Positions 5,303 through 5,355 of a stretch of 5,355 nt of DNA are shown here, piece by piece. A program made the translations under genes and the position numbers. Positions within the stretch are counted from its first letter, which is position 1, and each line of letters opens with the position of its first letter. Below the pieces are notes generated by a model, which was given only the letters and a program-made list of their open reading frames with translations, was not told where the DNA came from and ran no database searches. Source of the DNA: Terrimonas_A sp040509495 (lineage in GTDB: Bacteria > Bacteroidota > Bacteroidia > Chitinophagales > Chitinophagaceae); the NCBI GenBank assembly GCA_040509495.1, contig JBEVKW010000502.1, positions 1 through 5,355 of the forward strand. The letters run 5' to 3'.

Positions 5303-5355
5303 ACACCGTGGTCGGATTCGAACCGACGTATCAGGTTTTGCAAACCTCTACCTCT
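5303..5355 (-). tRNA. tRNA-Cys(GCA), 3' part, cut by the window edge
   Basis: The minus strand gives the anticodon arm with loop TTGCAAA (anticodon GCA, 5341-5339), a four-base variable region ATAC, and a perfect 5-bp T-arm GTCGG / CCGAC around TTCGAAT. The 3' acceptor strand CACGGTG follows, with discriminator T73 at 5303. U73 is the cysteine identity base, which agrees with the anticodon. CCA is not encoded (the next bases are CAA), so it must be added enzymatically. The top pair of the anticodon stem appears to be a G-G mismatch. The 5' acceptor strand and most of the D-arm lie outside the window. It is directly upstream of the AhpD-like gene and probably shares its transcript. Confidence 0.9.

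Overview
The window looks like chromosomal DNA of a Bacteroidota bacterium, most likely in or near the Chitinophagales (genus not resolvable by eye). The grounds are: no convincing Shine-Dalgarno sequences before any gene; a perfect Bacteroidota-type -7 promoter element (TAnnTTTG) before the methionine gene; an RsuA/RluB-type pseudouridine synthase with a long Lys/Glu-rich N-terminal extension; and moderate GC content.

Layout. Positions 99-1811 carry two plus-strand genes in a probable operon. Both encode pseudouridine synthases, an RsuA/RluB-type enzyme with an S4 domain and a stand-alone RluA/RluD-type enzyme. Positions 1812-2439 are a 628-base intergenic stretch between convergent genes. 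It is not empty: it holds T-tract repeats, two plus-sense stem-loops, a G-rich quadruplex-like patch, imperfect direct repeats, a short 8-bp tandem repeat and about 300 bases of C-rich, G-poor sequence. It ends at an intrinsic terminator pointing the other way.

Positions 2440-5355 are all minus strand. In transcription order they are a tRNA-Cys(GCA) cut by the window edge, a carboxymuconolactone decarboxylase/AhpD-like protein, a YdhF-like aldo/keto reductase with its own terminator, and a PLP-dependent O-succinyl(acetyl)homoserine sulfhydrylase (MetZ type) with its own promoter and terminator.

How the genes relate. The two pseudouridine synthases form a natural RNA-modification pair. MetZ makes homocysteine for methionine synthesis. 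The AhpD-like protein and the aldo/keto reductase are redox-type proteins whose substrates cannot be read from sequence. No mobile element, CRISPR array, defence locus or clearly new multi-gene system is visible. The most unusual points are the loss of the catalytic histidine in the aldo/keto reductase (Asp instead), the structured and strand-asymmetric intergenic region, and an inverted repeat between the metZ promoter and start codon.
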